64,000 bases of DNA from Ochromonas danica (GCA_015146655.1 VKHL01000007.1:62001-126000), one strand, 5' to 3'. Positions 10,663 to 21,216 are shown, counted from the stretch's first letter. Numbers and translations: made by a program. Notes: a model not told the origin generated them from the letters alone.

Positions 10663-11584
10663 TATTCCTTGCATGTGATGAGTCAAGTGTGGCTTTCATT
10701 GTAAGCAAATGACTTTCCACACTGCTTGCTCGGTCGTGGAGACCCTAGCATTCCTTGTGTAAGAGAATCTTGAGAATGATTTCAGGCATCTCTCCCATTC
10801 CATTTCATCTATTTTATCTCTGAAAGTCTTACGGTCTGTTAGCTCATTGGATACGTCGACCAATCATGAGATCGTCGCTTGTCATATCACCCACCGAATT
10901 GGTATTCGCCACTGGCAATAAAGACCATTCATGGACGCACGGTATCCAGAAATTCCCTCGTTTTCCCCACGAGGTCATCAATAGGGTCGAGATTCAACAT
11001 AACTTTTCTCCGTCGAGGGTTGAAGGAGAAATTGTAGAGGTGCATGTGGTAGTGGTTGAGCGCACTTTACAGCTTACACCTCACGATTGTGTGCTTTACA
11101 CCACTTGGCGGCGTTCTTGTTGATTCACATCTTCGAGGATCCAAGGCCGAGGACTGCACTACAAGGAGTTGCGTACGGCGTAAATGAGCTGCGATCGGCA
11201 ACTGGTACACTTAGCAGATCACCTTCTAACCTGTTCCATAGTAAGTAACTGTTCACGTTCACTCCGAATATTGGACTTACCAGAATTACCCTTCATAAAC
11301 ATAGTCTAACAAGAAAGATGTAGCAGTAGTTGACTAGTGTAAACCTACTGTAAGATCTAAAATTAATCTTCTCTCCCATCTTCACCATCTTGTCTGCACT
11401 TGCCACTTCCACTTCTTCTGTGTGTTGTGGTGCTGCTCGGTGCTGTATGATGATGTCATTCACATGACAGAACAACACCCAAAACAACAGCAACAACAAC
11501 AACAGCAACACCGAAGTTGACCTTGCAGCAATAGATCCTGAGCTGTCTACTGTCCTACTATCACACTTCTTCATTATCAATATC
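10663..11584. other. Intergenic, no supported gene
   Basis: A plus-strand frame of 85 codons at 10866-11123 opens with an ATG and contains LVFATGNKD, reminiscent of the ITPase/Ham1 signature. The rest of the frame does not follow that family and no further exon was found, so it is not called a gene. The remainder is AT-rich. Positions 11480-11515 hold a CAA/CAG-type microsatellite just upstream of the CDGSH gene. Confidence 0.4.
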
Positions 11585-11926
11585 ATGAATTCTACTTTAT
11601 TCTTTCTTTGTACTCTATCTTTCATTGGCTCTTCTGTCAGAGCTTTGATTCATGGATTCTCTCCTCGTCTCGTGATGAGAAGATCTCTCACTGCTTTCTC
11701 TACTCCAGCCGACAAGCATCTCCCAACCACTCGTATCAACCACAATGTTGACCTGGCCAATCCTAAGGTGGCGAATTTTATTGAAGTCAAGCCTGGAGAG
11801 AAGTTTGTGGCCTGCAGATGTTGGCTGAGCGGCAAGTGGCCAGCTTGCGATGGCGCGCACGTCGAGCACAACAAAAGAACAGGCGACAATGTCGGCCCTG
11901 CCGTCATCACGGGTGCTAAGGAATAA
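11585..11926 (+). CDS. CDGSH iron-sulphur domain protein with signal-like leader
   Basis: Intronless, 113 residues. The C-terminal half carries the CDGSH signature CxCxxSxxxPxCDGxH, read here as CRCWLSGKWPACDGAH (about residues 77-92). Its three Cys and one His bind a 2Fe-2S cluster in NEET proteins, which handle redox sensing and cluster transfer. The N terminus (MNSTLFFLCTLSFIGSSVRA, then LIHGF) looks like a signal peptide, and the next 35 residues are rich in Ser, Arg and Thr as in a transit peptide. That suggests import into a complex plastid rather than the mitochondrial or ER membrane location of animal NEET proteins. There is a single CDGSH motif and no membrane anchor after the leader. 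It converges with DPH6, 92 bases downstream. Confidence 0.85.
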   Translation: MNSTLFFLCTLSFIGSSVRALIHGFSPRLVMRRSLTAFSTPADKHLPTTRINHNVDLANPKVANFIEVKPGEKFVACRCWLSGKWPACDGAHVEHNKRTGDNVGPAVITGAKE

Positions 11927-12018
11927 TAAACCTACCTTGTAGCATAGAAAGATGATTTAAGATAAGCTAATCTGTTGTTATTTTTACAAGTACAATTGGT
12001 TAGCAGTTAGCTAGTTGT

Positions 12019-14436
12019 CTACGTTTGAGCTATCCAACGCTCAGTTTCAATTTGTTCAAAATCTAGAGCTACTACTTGAGCTTGAAGAAAACAGTATTGA
12101 TCTTTATCAACACTAGATAAAGAAAGCACAGGCAAGCAGATGATAGCAGGGTGGCAACCATCTCCACTATATCGTGCTGCTAGCATTAGGCCAATCGCCA
12201 TCTCGAGACTTGAACTATCCCATCCATCCTGCGCAATGAAATACACTCTTAAGCTTCTCCAGGAAATTAGCGGAAGCTCGCATTCCAGAAACACCTCTTG
12301 AATTCCATCCACAAGAGCTTGCACTGGAGCATCAATCGGGAATGAGTCCTCCGATCTGGTGGACACACTGAGTGCAGCTCCAACCAGACAACCAGACAAT
12401 CGCTTGCTCTCCCAGTTTACTTTCCAATCGTAAGTAATAGGCGATGAGGGATTACCACGCGACCAAATTGGCCATCGCTGTAAGGGCAGCTGGCTGATTC
12501 CATTAGAAGGCTGAGAAGAAGAGGATGAGGTGGAGATACAATCCAATTCACCAGACCGTGTGGCCCAAGAAAGATGGGGATAGACATGACAATCCTTCAC
12601 AGCGATGACTTCCACTTCCACAGCAGCACCCCGAGGCAAGTCATTAACTGCGGTTATCACTAATGATGGCTTAACCAGCAACTCTTCCGAAACTTCTTCT
12701 GCCTCGCTTTCTTCGTCATAATCATAATCATCTTCGCCTTCCACCCTAGGGGTAGACTCTTCTCGTCTTTCTCGAATGAGAGCAACGATTGCTTCGTCAA
12801 AAATAGATCGAATTGATTGAATCCGCACAGCAAGAGCTTCGGTAGTCAAACCCTTGCCATTGACATAGACTACACAAGTCATCAAGTGCTTGCAAGAAGA
12901 CACGAGTGCATCCAAAATGCTATTCACATTCTTCAAACAAAGCAAGAGATCTGCAGAGAGTTTTTCAATGCCATCGCCATCAGAGGTACTACTAACAGTT
13001 GACAACAACTGCATGGTAGCTGGCACCAAAGGTATTTGTCCAGCCACGAAAATCAGACAATCATACAAAATGTTGGCCTGACTGTACGGGCCAATGCATT
13101 GTGGAGCCCAAGCTGACAAGCTGCGGACGTGCAACACATCGCGAATATTCCTTGACTTTTCAATCACAGCATAACTATCTTGCAGAACACAAGCATCCAC
13201 TGCTACGAGTTTGCCCATGGGTAAGGACATCTGAATGCAACTCCGTGACGGAGGATGCTTGTCTGGGAAATACGAGCAATAGATGCTATTGGCCAATGAG
13301 AAGTGATCCATTGTTGACAGATAAAGATGACAAAACACCACATCTTCCACTTTGCATCCTATAGAGAGGCCAAGGAAGTGCATGATCTCAGCAAACTGCT
13401 TCTCCATAGCAGCCTTCAAGGTCTCTGGGTCGGAAGAAGTGACCGTGAAATAATCACTTTTGGGCAAGACTAAGGCAGACTGACCAAATCCACTATTATC
13501 TCTGACACAAGGTGAAAACACAGAACAATTGGAGTTGATCGATTGCCTTAGAGGTGATGAAATCGTGATGGATGAGGCAAGCTGATGCATCTGAGCGATG
13601 AGATTGTTGCCAACCCCACTACTACCACTACCACTATTACCACTACTGCCACTCTCTGTATATACCTCCTTCACTATGGTGGAGCACTTGTGAATGTTCA
13701 AGTTCCCCACAGTAGGATCCTCATCATCCAAGACACACTCTGTCTCCTCTAAGATCAATCGTTTTTGGAATATTGGGGCATCCACAACAAGTGATTCGTA
13801 TTCTCCTCCTTCCCCACACATGTCCAGTCCAAACTTCTCGTGAAGCCGTTGAAGAGCTGGAAGAAGGTCTGCAATATGCTTCCCAAGATGCTTCTCTGGT
13901 ATCAGCCCAGCCCCCGCCACCTTGACTAGCACGACGTCGAAGCCGTTGGAGACAATCTCTCGAATTAGCTGAGGGCGATCGCGCTGCCACAGATAGGCCA
14001 AGACTGTCAGCCCCAGTCGTTGACAAACATTTTCTACTCGATAGCGTTGGTAGTTGGAGATAATGGCACCGCAGGACACGCCTCTGACAGAAGGGAAGGC
14101 AGCCTTGACGTCCACGAGCAGCTGGAAGAGGTCTTCCACCTCGTCCTCTGCTGTCGTCACTTCGTACTGCAAGCCCACATTCTTAGCCTTGCCTTGGATT
14201 GAACGTCTCACAAGAGGTACACCGAGACAGTCTGCCAGTGCTGGGATGGCCGCACTGCCTGCGCTCTGATACATGAAGGAATTCAACTCGTCATTCTCCT
14301 GGGGAGGATGCAAGTTAGCCACACAGACTAATCGATGTCCATACTGCTGGCATTGATAGATGTTATAACAAGAGTCTTTTCCACCTGATAATAAAGCTAC
14401 AAAGTCCATTTCTCTCGTTTTGTTTTCCACATTCAT
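12019..14436 (-). CDS. DPH6: Diphthine-ammonia ligase with two RidA-like domains
   Basis: Intronless, 805 residues. Residues 10-240 are the ATP-pyrophosphatase domain: the PP-loop SGGKDS is at 17-22 and the conserved GEGGEYESLVVD block near 220-230. This enzyme performs the last step of diphthamide synthesis, amidating diphthine on elongation factor 2 with ammonium and ATP. Two YjgF/RidA-type domains follow, at about 320-430 (SDYFTVTSSDPETL) and 445-560 (GPYSQANILYDCLIFVAGQI), then a less conserved C-terminal region with an acidic insert. This is the architecture of the long fungal form (yeast Dph6) rather than the short human enzyme. A second ATG at codon 10 lies directly before the ATP-binding strand and could be the true start. 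Cytosolic by lack of any leader. Confidence 0.93.
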   Translation of the reverse strand: MNVENKTREMDFVALLSGGKDSCYNIYQCQQYGHRLVCVANLHPPQENDELNSFMYQSAGSAAIPALADCLGVPLVRRSIQGKAKNVGLQYEVTTAEDEVEDLFQLLVDVKAAFPSVRGVSCGAIISNYQRYRVENVCQRLGLTVLAYLWQRDRPQLIREIVSNGFDVVLVKVAGAGLIPEKHLGKHIADLLPALQRLHEKFGLDMCGEGGEYESLVVDAPIFQKRLILEETECVLDDEDPTVGNLNIHKCSTIVKEVYTESGSSGNSGSGSSGVGNNLIAQMHQLASSITISSPLRQSINSNCSVFSPCVRDNSGFGQSALVLPKSDYFTVTSSDPETLKAAMEKQFAEIMHFLGLSIGCKVEDVVFCHLYLSTMDHFSLANSIYCSYFPDKHPPSRSCIQMSLPMGKLVAVDACVLQDSYAVIEKSRNIRDVLHVRSLSAWAPQCIGPYSQANILYDCLIFVAGQIPLVPATMQLLSTVSSTSDGDGIEKLSADLLLCLKNVNSILDALVSSCKHLMTCVVYVNGKGLTTEALAVRIQSIRSIFDEAIVALIRERREESTPRVEGEDDYDYDEESEAEEVSEELLVKPSLVITAVNDLPRGAAVEVEVIAVKDCHVYPHLSWATRSGELDCISTSSSSSQPSNGISQLPLQRWPIWSRGNPSSPITYDWKVNWESKRLSGCLVGAALSVSTRSEDSFPIDAPVQALVDGIQEVFLECELPLISWRSLRVYFIAQDGWDSSSLEMAIGLMLAARYSGDGCHPAIICLPVLSLSSVDKDQYCFLQAQVVALDFEQIETERWIAQT

Positions 14437-14608
14437 TCATCCCCTCATCCCACCACTACCATCTTAAGTTAAATCTGTTTCACGACAAAAACTGTTTCTC
14501 GAGACAAGTTAAAGGGGAAGTTAAAGGGTGGCAATCAGTGGGATGGACCAGTGGTGAGTGAGGGAATCAATTCCTCTGTTGAGAGTCATCGTCCATCCAG
14601 TCTTCACG
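14437..14608. promoter_or_regulatory. Divergent promoter DPH6/eIF3m with TTAAGTTAA motifs
   Basis: This 172-base divergent spacer holds CTTAAGTTAAA at 14463, followed by CACGAC, and two further GTTAAAGGG copies near 14507 and 14518. The arrangement resembles the divergent promoter at 41.4-41.6 kb (TTAACTTAAACCGTGAACGAC). Regulatory function is inferred. Confidence 0.4.
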
Positions 14609-15914
14609 ATGGCAACTACTTTAGTCAGCGTGGAGAATGATACAGTGCCTAAGGTCGTGGAGTTTATTGCTTCTAAATTAGCTAGCAGTGATTTGTCTGA
14701 GAGCTACAAGAAAGACTGCAAGACCCTGGCTGACGGCAACCAATCCCTCGCCCTCATCCAGAAACTCCTCGACCAGCAACAAGTCATACTCGATTTAGAA
14801 AATGACCGAGGTGAGTGAGAAGAAACTACTTGCTATTTCTGCCTTCTTTCTGCATGACCACTAATGAGGGATGGCTTGGCATGGCATGGCGACAGAGTTG
14901 GAGGCCATCTTCCAGCTCATCTTCTCTATTATCTACCTGCAGGGACGGGAAGAGGAGGAGAGCGCGATGGTGAAGGCTGTCATCACATCATTAACTGCTA
15001 ACAAGACTCAGGTGCCTCGGCGCAGACTGTCTGTCTTGGTGGTGCTCTTCAATCTCATCTACAAGGTGGAGAGCAAGGTGGACATCTTACTGGGTAAGCC
15101 CCACCCCTCCCTCCTATCCTATCCTGATGTCTGACTGTGTCATTCCTTGGCAGCTATCTTCAACTACGCGATTGCAACGGGTCTGACCAATCTGGTCGCA
15201 CAGTTATCGAGTCGAGTGGAGGAATGGATCGCCGCTTGGGGCCTGTCCGCCACTCAGCAACGCCCTCTGTTGAAAGTACTAGGAGAGCTGCTTCAAGCTG
15301 ACAAGCAAGGAGAGCAGAGCTTACAGGTGATTATCCGCTACCTACAGACCTTCAAGGGCCAGGCATTGGACCGTGAAGCTCAGCAGACCGTGGTCACCGC
15401 TTTAGTGCAGGCTGTGCAGTCTCCTTTGGAAGTGTTCTCTGATCGCTTAGCCCTCCATGATGTTGTCTCAACTTTATCTGTCAGCGAGGAGGCCAGCAAG
15501 CTATTATCTCTCTTGAAGGTTCTCTGTGATGGAGGATTAGACGACTTTCAATCTCAACGCGGCGCTCTCACTGCTGTGTTGAATAGCCATAAACTATCTG
15601 CCGATGATATTGAGCACAAGTTGCGCATCCTTAGCTTATGCTCTCTGGCCTCACAGGTCAGTCCCAAGAGAGACTTGACCTTCGCTTCCATCAGCGCAGC
15701 CTTGAAAGTGGACGTGGCTGATGTGGAGATTTGGGTAGTCGAGGCCATCGCTGCTGGTCTCTTAGATGCTTCTATCGATCAATTGCAGTCCGTTGTCACT
15801 GTCAATCGATTCTCTTATCGTTCATTTGGCAACAATGACTGGAAAGCTTTACAAAAGGGATTGAAAGAATTGGCTGCGCAATTGAATACTGTGGCTGTCA
15901 ATAAAAACTCTTAA
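14609..15914 (+). CDS. EIF3M: Translation initiation factor eIF3 subunit M
   Basis: Three exons: 14609-14810, 14896-15093 and 15154-15914, with 85- and 60-base introns, both phase 1; 386 residues against about 374 in human eIF3m. The acceptor at 14895 is chosen over the one at 14942 because only it keeps frame and yields the family block ELEAIFQLIFSIIYL. The C-terminal PCI/winged-helix region is diagnostic: LRILSLCSLASQVS, then DVADVEIWVVEAIAAGLLD, and the closing VVTVNRFSYRSFGNNDW motif typical of eIF3m. The protein is a structural part of the eIF3 octamer core that scaffolds the 43S preinitiation complex. The start at 14609 (MATTLVSVE) is preferred to an in-frame codon 51 bases upstream. 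Confidence 0.9.
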
Positions 15915-16193
15915 GCTGTTGCATTGTAAGAATTAACTATATATCACCTCCATTCCATTTCGCGTGCATCACCCTTCATTAATCCACAAGACAGTCCCAC
16001 GCAACACAATAATATATGTTGTTGAACAAACTGAGATGAACTGAAATGATGATGGAATGAACTGAAAGATCGCGTCCTTCTCTGTCTTCGCTTGTCGTCG
16101 GGTCATCATGAGGTCACAATCTAAAGACAGCACGAGACATCGCTTAGACTACCTGGACTATTTACAGTACCTGCCTGCTAGACTAGTTGACAC

Positions 16194-17207
16194 ATGGTCA
16201 AGCCCCTTATAGCTCAAGTGGCTCACGAGGATAAACCTCTCCACACCAAGCGAAATGCGACTTTGCGAGCTGTCTACGCAGAGTTTGTGGGGACCATCTT
16301 CATGCTACTTCCAATAGTGGCGATAATCCTCCACAATAAGAACCAACGTACTTCAGATGGTGACGCGCGCCTAATTATCGGCCTAGCTGCTGGATTGAAC
16401 TGTATTTGCCTAATCATGTGTTTCTCCGGTCTCTCTGGGGCCATCTTCAATCCTGCCATCACTTTCTCTCTGTGGATTGCAGGAAAGATTAGTAACCGCA
16501 AGTGCTTCTTCTTCATCTTGGTGCAGATGCTTGGTTCGATCGCCTGCATGCTGCTTATCTATGCTTCGTTTCCTCATGTAGATCGTGGCATGTGGGAAGC
16601 TTGTGTCATTCGGCCAGCGGACGGAGCGAGCAGTTGGCATGTGTTTTTCACGGAGTTCTTGACGACCTTCATCTTGACGTACTGTGCCTTTGCGATGGCA
16701 TTTGAGGAAGCAGAGTCGTTGAAGTCTAAGACGATGTCTTTCGAAGCAGTGGACGAATCGGATGGGTTGGTGGTCTTCGGATCCACTCCTCAGTCGAAGG
16801 TGGGTTTTGCACCTTTCGCGATTGGTTTTGTGGTGTTTGTGTTGAGTCAGTATGGTGGAGGAAGCGGAGCATCGATGAATCCTGCTCGCATGTTTGGTCC
16901 AGCGATAATGACGAACATTTGGGATAGTTGGGGTTATTATGTGTTGGGAGAGTTTTTGGGAGCCTCTGCGGCGGGGTTGTTAGTATCACATGGTCCTCAA
17001 AGTGGTGACAGACTGGACAACAGTGTTTCTGGTACTTCTTTTTCGTTTGGTCATAATCCTGTTTTATCACATTTTCGCGAATCAGATTTATCGTTAGCTG
17101 TGGTAGTGGTTGATTTATCGCACCAGTCTAGTTTTGCTCTGGCAAGTTCCCTTCCTCATTCCCTAGTAAATGCTTGTATTGCGTCTGAAGGGACGGATAT
17201 AGTGTGA
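16194..17207 (+). CDS. Aquaporin (MIP family), copy A
   Basis: Intronless, 337 residues, six membrane spans and two half-helices with canonical NPA boxes: FNPAITF near residue 85 and MNPARMF near 228. Members conduct water or small neutral solutes such as glycerol; selectivity is not readable with confidence. The first two spans (LRAVYAEFVGTIFMLLPIVA and the next) and the C-terminal 70 residues differ strongly from the inverted paralogue at 20-21 kb, while the 580 bases between are nearly identical. The C-terminal tail after the last span is long and rich in Ser. The start ATG is followed by a short charged cytosolic segment, as usual for the family. Confidence 0.92.
   Translation: MVKPLIAQVAHEDKPLHTKRNATLRAVYAEFVGTIFMLLPIVAIILHNKNQRTSDGDARLIIGLAAGLNCICLIMCFSGLSGAIFNPAITFSLWIAGKISNRKCFFFILVQMLGSIACMLLIYASFPHVDRGMWEACVIRPADGASSWHVFFTEFLTTFILTYCAFAMAFEEAESLKSKTMSFEAVDESDGLVVFGSTPQSKVGFAPFAIGFVVFVLSQYGGGSGASMNPARMFGPAIMTNIWDSWGYYVLGEFLGASAAGLLVSHGPQSGDRLDNSVSGTSFSFGHNPVLSHFRESDLSLAVVVVDLSHQSSFALASSLPHSLVNACIASEGTDIV
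16414..16993 (+). repeat. Inverted-repeat arm 1 (aquaporin core)
   Basis: These 580 bases match the reverse complement of 20307-20886 without indels; by eye I found a single mismatch (GGG versus GGT in a glycine codon). Both ends stop abruptly inside coding sequence, beyond which the paralogues diverge even at the protein level. Confidence 0.9.
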
Positions 17208-17983
17208 GAAGCAAAGATGTAAGTATATGAAGTGGTGCAGGTGCTATTATCCCCCGGATTTGGTTACATTAAACTATATTCACATCACACTAAAACGCAA
17301 ACTATAGAGAGTCAAGCAACAGGATGAGCACACAAAATCTCTTCTTCATGCCTTACCAATGTGATAAAATTCAGGGGACGAACAATTTTCAAATGCACAA
17401 ACCAATCGATTGAAGCAATAATTTGGTTAAGCACCAACTAGACAACATCAATTCAACATATTCACCTGACAACATGAGAGGAGCTTGAAAATAATATCAA
17501 TCCCCAACAAGAATGACCAAAAAACCAATAACGGGATGACAGAATAGAATCGAATTCACGAATGCAAAATGAAGCTGTCGCAAAGCAGTGAACAAGATGC
17601 AAACTGTTTTGTCTGAACAAGATGCAAGATTTCCAGAACAGACAGACAATAGCCTTCACGAAATCTTAACTAAGCATTGCCATAAAATAGCCACAAAATA
17701 ACAAATCATCCCTCATCTAAAGAAAGGTTTACCCGCTGTGCTCACTCTAGCTAGCACAGCATCAATTCCGAAAAGCCCCAAAAGAAAAATATAACCTCAC
17801 CAACAATAGTCACAACTTCTAAACTAACTTATCTCATCACACACTGGACACGCACGCAATATGCTTTCATTGTGCAATGAATTAAAATAAATACCGAACA
17901 CGGAAAACGAAGAATGACGAATAGATCAACACAAACCAATGGTGCTCACCACTAAAACGAATACCAATAAAGAATTGATGGAA
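17208..17983. other. Intergenic, AT-rich, nothing seen
   Basis: This is the 3' flank shared by convergent aquaporin A and the EF-hand gene. It is AT-rich with many short A runs. No open frame with coding character and no RNA gene was recognised. Confidence 0.5.
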
Positions 17984-19032
17984 TTAGAAAACGCTCCCAT
18001 GTTGCGCCGAAATGAGCTGCTCAGTGTGCAGCTTCATTTGCATGAAATCACAGATGCGCTCATTTTTCTCGATTTCATTCACAATAGCCTGGAAAGTGTC
18101 GCGGTGCCTGGTAACATCTGTGGACATTCTGAGGGACAAGAAACTTCCCCCTTTGCGACCAGGTCTACTCACGGGAGAGGTGACATTGGAGGATACCTCC
18201 ACTTCATCTTCAGAACTGTTAGATCTCAATCGGTGGACATCAGAAGTGTCCACGCGAAGGACGCTACTAATGCCTCGAGAAAGCAGTCCTGGAAGAATAA
18301 AACGACCGCAGACGGTGCAAACATTGACCAAAGAAACACATCCATTTGCATCTACACCAAGGGAATCAAAATCTTGTCTCAACTGCTCGTCGGTGATTTG
18401 CTCTTGACCATAAGCGGAACAAAAGGATCGCACAGCAAAGGTGAATTCTTCGAAGGTTAGCTTGGTCTGACAAGAATCCGCTGGATCAACATTATTCCAC
18501 TCGTCTGCTTTCTTAAAATGCACCCAAAAGATGCTCACTACGAATAGATGAATCAGAAGGATGCGGAAAAAATGGATGTTAACGATCTTCTCAGGCTTGG
18601 GGAAGACATCGTTCTTGTTGTCCTTGTTCTCACCGCACGATTGGCAATGAGCGATAGCCACAATCTCTGGATGGCTCACAAAAAATTTCCAAGGTCCACT
18701 GGGATCTTGTACAGACTTGGCTTGTAACCAACTGATGAAGTCTTGATATCGAATAGCTGAAGAAGAAGCATGACAGAAAATATATTAAACATAAGAAGAA
18801 CCAGAAAAGCCGACACAATTAATTCTTACCTCCATCACGATCTTTGTCAATCAAGTAGAAATCAGAGACAAAAGATTCATCGTCAAAATACTATGTTATG
18901 ATATCGGCAGACAACAATGGCTTCTGTTTAGGATATGTCATAAGGATAAAACATATAAATATGGAATCTTACATGACGAAACCAAGTATTAGCATCTTGA
19001 TAGATGAGCTTGACTGAAGATGCAGCGCCCAT
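17984..19032 (-). CDS. EF-hand protein with one membrane span
   Basis: Three exons on the minus strand: 19032-18973, 18890-18830 and 18756-17984, with introns of 82 and 73 bases (phase 0 and phase 1); 297 residues. The first two exons lead into a canonical EF-hand loop, DKDRDGAIRYQD (about residues 35-46), whose halves lie on either side of the second intron. That the loop forms only after splicing supports the model. A hydrophobic segment (FFRILLIHLFVVSIFWVHF) near residue 110 is a probable membrane span. A second, weaker EF-hand-like loop (DSLGVDANGCVSL) follows near 180. The C terminus is polar with several Ser/Arg motifs. It probably acts as a calcium-responsive membrane protein; no specific family is recognised. 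A 38-base piece of this gene (18420-18457) recurs at 32687-32724. Confidence 0.7.
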
Positions 19033-19239
19033 AGTTCTAGAAGAAATGATGATATAGTTTATTTAATTGATGATTTAATTGATTCTGCTGCAGCAGCAGG
19101 GGCAAGGGGTGGCTGATGCACTATAACAGAGGCAGAGAACTTGGGCAGAGCCTTCCAACATGGAGGAGCTTCCTCGCGCACGTCAGCAGGAGCAAAACAT
19201 CGCATTCCATGGAATACCGTGTTCCTTCCCACGCCACAA

Positions 19240-19800
19240 TCAACATCAACATCAATTTATGGCACGTGTGGCTATGCTCTCTCTTTGTTGATCATTTATC
19301 AACTAAAATCAGGGGGAAATCAGGGATTATGCCACTCGGAATATGCCCACTTCCGTGGCTGAATTCTTTGAAGCATGTAATCGAAGGTCAATTGCAGATT
19401 GGCATGCAACCACTTCTTCATGATCGGTTTTGGTGACACACAGGATGTCATAGCGGATGTGCTCCTACACAGGAAGATGCAGGTGGTGAACGGCAAGCAC
19501 AAGTTCGGCGAGAAGCCGCACGTGTGATCCTATGCATCCCCTAATCCGCACTCCGAAGTCTCGTGAAGAACATACTGAGATCTGGAAGTCGTGCAGGCAG
19601 AGAAGTTCGAACTCGTTGTCATCTTCGCAGCCGCGGAAGGTGCCAGCATTATTCTTATTCTACACCTCGGTCACGAGTCTTCGGCAAAGTGTTCAGAGAA
19701 CACGGAAAAAGAGAACTTGTTGGGCGTTCTGTGGACTCCGTGGAGTAGATCCCATACCAACTCAACATCACATCTCGAGGCAGCAACTGGAACCACCGAA
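19240..19800 (+). pseudogene. Relic of a Crinkler/RHS-like NTPase gene (broken)
   Basis: Translated pieces resemble the central and C-terminal parts of the NTPase-nuclease genes at 30.3-34.8 kb: MPTSVAEFFEACN corresponds to the MPTW...ADFFNSK region, and VIADVLLHRKMQVVNGKHKFG to the AVADVLVHR...NGKNKFG region. The P-loop part was not found. It is clearly broken, with several interruptions, and diverged well beyond the two identical intact copies, so it is an older member of the family. It lies between the EF-hand gene and aquaporin B, on the side away from both coding regions. Confidence 0.65.
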
Positions 19801-20127
19801 TAGTCTATATGAAAAGTCTGCTACCTTTGCCTTTCAATTAAACAGAACGAAAAGAAATGCTACTTAAAAAGTCTTAAATATCAAGATGACAAATATTGCA
19901 TTGCCACAAAGTTTAATTTAACAGCCACCACTGGCGGATCAACAACGCTGCACATGTAGCGAAGAAGTAAAACATTCAACCTAAATGCTGACAGAATATG
20001 AAATCACCATATATACACCACAACAGCATAATGAAATCCTTATGGTGAGTGGATCGATTATCGTAGACCATTGAACTAACTCAAATAGTCACAGTAAAGC
20101 AAAGGGGGCAGAACACAACCATCATAA

Positions 20128-21216
20128 CTAAACCTTCCCGGTGTTGGGCATCTGCACAGAAGATGGCTCGGATTGCAGAGGAGCAGGTGGTCGACCATTA
20201 ACCAAAGATGCCCTAGACAACCCACCTGCAGAAAATGATAACGAACCATTTGGCATTGAGCTTGGCCGAGGAGAGTTCTCCTTAGGCCTTTCACCACTAT
20301 GAGGTCCATGTGATACTAACAACCCCGCCGCAGAGGCTCCCAAAAACTCTCCCAACACATAATAACCCCAACTATCCCAAATGTTCGTCATTATCGCTGG
20401 ACCAAACATGCGAGCAGGATTCATCGATGCTCCGCTTCCTCCACCATACTGACTCAACACAAACACCACAAAACCAATCGCGAAAGGTGCAAAACCCACC
20501 TTCGACTGAGGAGTGGATCCGAAGACCACCAACCCATCCGATTCGTCCACTGCTTCGAAAGACATCGTCTTAGACTTCAACGACTCTGCTTCCTCAAATG
20601 CCATCGCAAAGGCACAGTACGTCAAGATGAAGGTCGTCAAGAACTCCGTGAAAAACACATGCCAACTGCTCGCTCCGTCCGCTGGCCGAATGACACAAGC
20701 TTCCCACATGCCACGATCTACATGAGGAAACGAAGCATAGATAAGCAGCATGCAGGCGATCGAACCAAGCATCTGCACCAAGATGAAGAAGAAGCACTTG
20801 CGGTTACTAATCTTTCCTGCAATCCACAGAGAGAAAGTGATGGCAGGATTGAAGATGGCACCAGAGAGACCGGAGAAACACATGATCATGGCTATCACAT
20901 TTATTGCTGCCGCTAGCCCAGTAGTGAGGCGAGTGAATGTTCCTGACGCACCTTCTGCATAGTTGTTGGCAAGAATGCCAAATATAGGCATGAAGAAGCA
21001 GATAGTTCCCAAAAATTCTGCATAGACAGCACGAAGCATTGCCTTTCTTCTTCCAGCTCTGGCTTCTTCTTTGGTGGTGGGGTCATCCAGGACTGTGTGG
21101 ATCAACTTCTCTCGAATACCAGATTCTGATCGATTTGACTGAGAATTGTCCTGCTGATTCTGGTTTTGACCATCCTCCAACAGAGAGTTTCGTTTATTGA
21201 ATTTCAGCCCAAACAT
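20128..21216 (-). CDS. Aquaporin (MIP family), copy B
   Basis: Intronless, 362 residues from the ATG at 21216. The upstream open frame to 21261 starts with a non-ATG codon and is ignored. The topology is as in copy A, with NPA boxes FNPAITF and MNPARMF. It has an 80-residue polar N terminus rich in Gln and Asn before the first span (LRAVYAEFLGTICFFMPIFG). The C-terminal tail is rich in Pro and Ser and differs completely from copy A. The inverted 580-base core (20307-20886) gives an identical protein sequence from just after the second span to the sixth span. Copies A and B face each other tail to tail with about 2.9 kb between them. Substrate unknown; water or glycerol is likely. Confidence 0.92.
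   Translation of the reverse strand: MFGLKFNKRNSLLEDGQNQNQQDNSQSNRSESGIREKLIHTVLDDPTTKEEARAGRRKAMLRAVYAEFLGTICFFMPIFGILANNYAEGASGTFTRLTTGLAAAINVIAMIMCFSGLSGAIFNPAITFSLWIAGKISNRKCFFFILVQMLGSIACMLLIYASFPHVDRGMWEACVIRPADGASSWHVFFTEFLTTFILTYCAFAMAFEEAESLKSKTMSFEAVDESDGLVVFGSTPQSKVGFAPFAIGFVVFVLSQYGGGSGASMNPARMFGPAIMTNIWDSWGYYVLGEFLGASAAGLLVSHGPHSGERPKENSPRPSSMPNGSLSFSAGGLSRASLVNGRPPAPLQSEPSSVQMPNTGKV
20307..20886 (-). repeat. Inverted-repeat arm 2 (aquaporin core)
   Basis: Reverse-complement partner of 16414-16993, equal in length and nearly identical. See arm 1. Confidence 0.9.

Noticed and set aside
10866-11123. 85-codon frame containing LVFATGNKD, suggesting ITPase/Ham1
   Set aside because: Only the one short motif fits; the rest of the frame does not follow the family and no continuing exon was found.
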